Assembly (NCBI GenBank): GCA_020028115.1
Contig: JAHWYA010000109.1
Location: 1 to 6,478 of the forward strand
From: Anaeromyxobacter sp.
GTDB lineage: Bacteria > Myxococcota > Myxococcia > Myxococcales > Anaeromyxobacteraceae
DNA: 6,478 bases
Direction: 5' to 3'
The first letter of the stretch is position 1. Each line of letters begins with the position of its first letter. The position numbers and the translations under genes were made by a program. Below the pieces are notes generated by a model. It did no database searches. It worked only from the letters and a program-made list of their open reading frames with translations, and had not been told where the DNA came from. Positions 6,382 to 6,478 of this stretch are shown piece by piece.

Positions 6382-6410
6382 ACTGTAGGAGATCGCCGCG
6401 GATGGGTCAA
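6382..6410 (-). promoter_or_regulatory. Sigma70-like promoter for the secreted-protein gene
   Basis: On the minus strand, TTGACC (6410 to 6405; five of six match the -35 consensus) is followed after exactly 17 bases by TACAGT (6387 to 6382; four of six match the -10). Transcription would start near 6375, giving a leader of about 30 bases that contains the ribosome binding site. The position, orientation and spacing all fit the downstream gene. It is the best promoter in the window. Confidence 0.65.
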
Positions 6411-6478
6411 CGCGCCATGGACCGAAGGTACTAGGACGGTGCGGTCGGGTCGCGAGGTTGTCAGCCGTCCGCGTTGCC
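6411..6478. other. Right-edge sequence with no called feature
   Basis: The last 68 bases lie upstream of the secreted-protein promoter. I see no gene start, terminator or clear repeat. The sequence is too short to judge what lies beyond. Confidence 0.4.

Noticed and set aside
6421..6460. A second promoter at the right edge (CTGACA with a later CTAGTA on the minus strand)
   Set aside because: The spacer would be about 24 bases, too long for sigma70. The downstream TTGACC-17-TACAGT is far better.

Overview
The window is very GC-rich: one aceA stretch, 4021-4080, counts to 78% G+C by hand. Its genes end almost every codon in G or C and are closely packed. An incomplete liv-type ABC operon, a long-form isocitrate lyase and a secreted protein ending in a MYXO-CTERM-like tail together suggest a high-GC deltaproteobacterium of the Myxococcota, perhaps Anaeromyxobacter-like. 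That assignment is inference from composition and the C-terminal tail; no marker gene is present.

Layout. At 1-726 (+) is the 3' part of a LivG-type ATPase gene, cut by the window edge. It overlaps the start of a LivF-type ATPase gene (723-1460, +). Together they are the energising pair of a branched-chain amino acid/amide (HAAT) importer whose permeases and binding protein are not in view. Converging on livF is a two-domain universal stress protein (1507-2340, -). A 300-base divergent intergenic region (2341-2640) separates it from a small membrane protein of unknown function (2641-3069, +), which has an excellent ribosome binding site and is followed by a strong intrinsic terminator (3106-3139). 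After a short regulatory region with two adjacent palindromes (3233-3250) comes a 750-residue isocitrate lyase (3314-5566, +). It resembles mycobacterial ICL2, with an extra C-terminal domain, rather than the roughly 430-residue AceA of enterobacteria. Converging on it is a gene for a secreted protein (5703-6344, -) with a signal peptide, an internal repeat, and a C-terminal Cys-helix-Arg tail. A good sigma70-like promoter lies upstream of it (6382-6410).

How the genes relate. Apart from livG-livF they look like separate transcription units. The isocitrate lyase implies glyoxylate-shunt or methylcitrate-type metabolism on acetate or fatty acids; no malate synthase gene is in the window. I see no CRISPR array, mobile element, tRNA, rRNA or defence system. 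The window is mostly ordinary. The points most worth following are the ICL2-type enzyme with its operator-like palindromes, the unrecognised small membrane protein, and the repeat-containing MYXO-CTERM-like protein.
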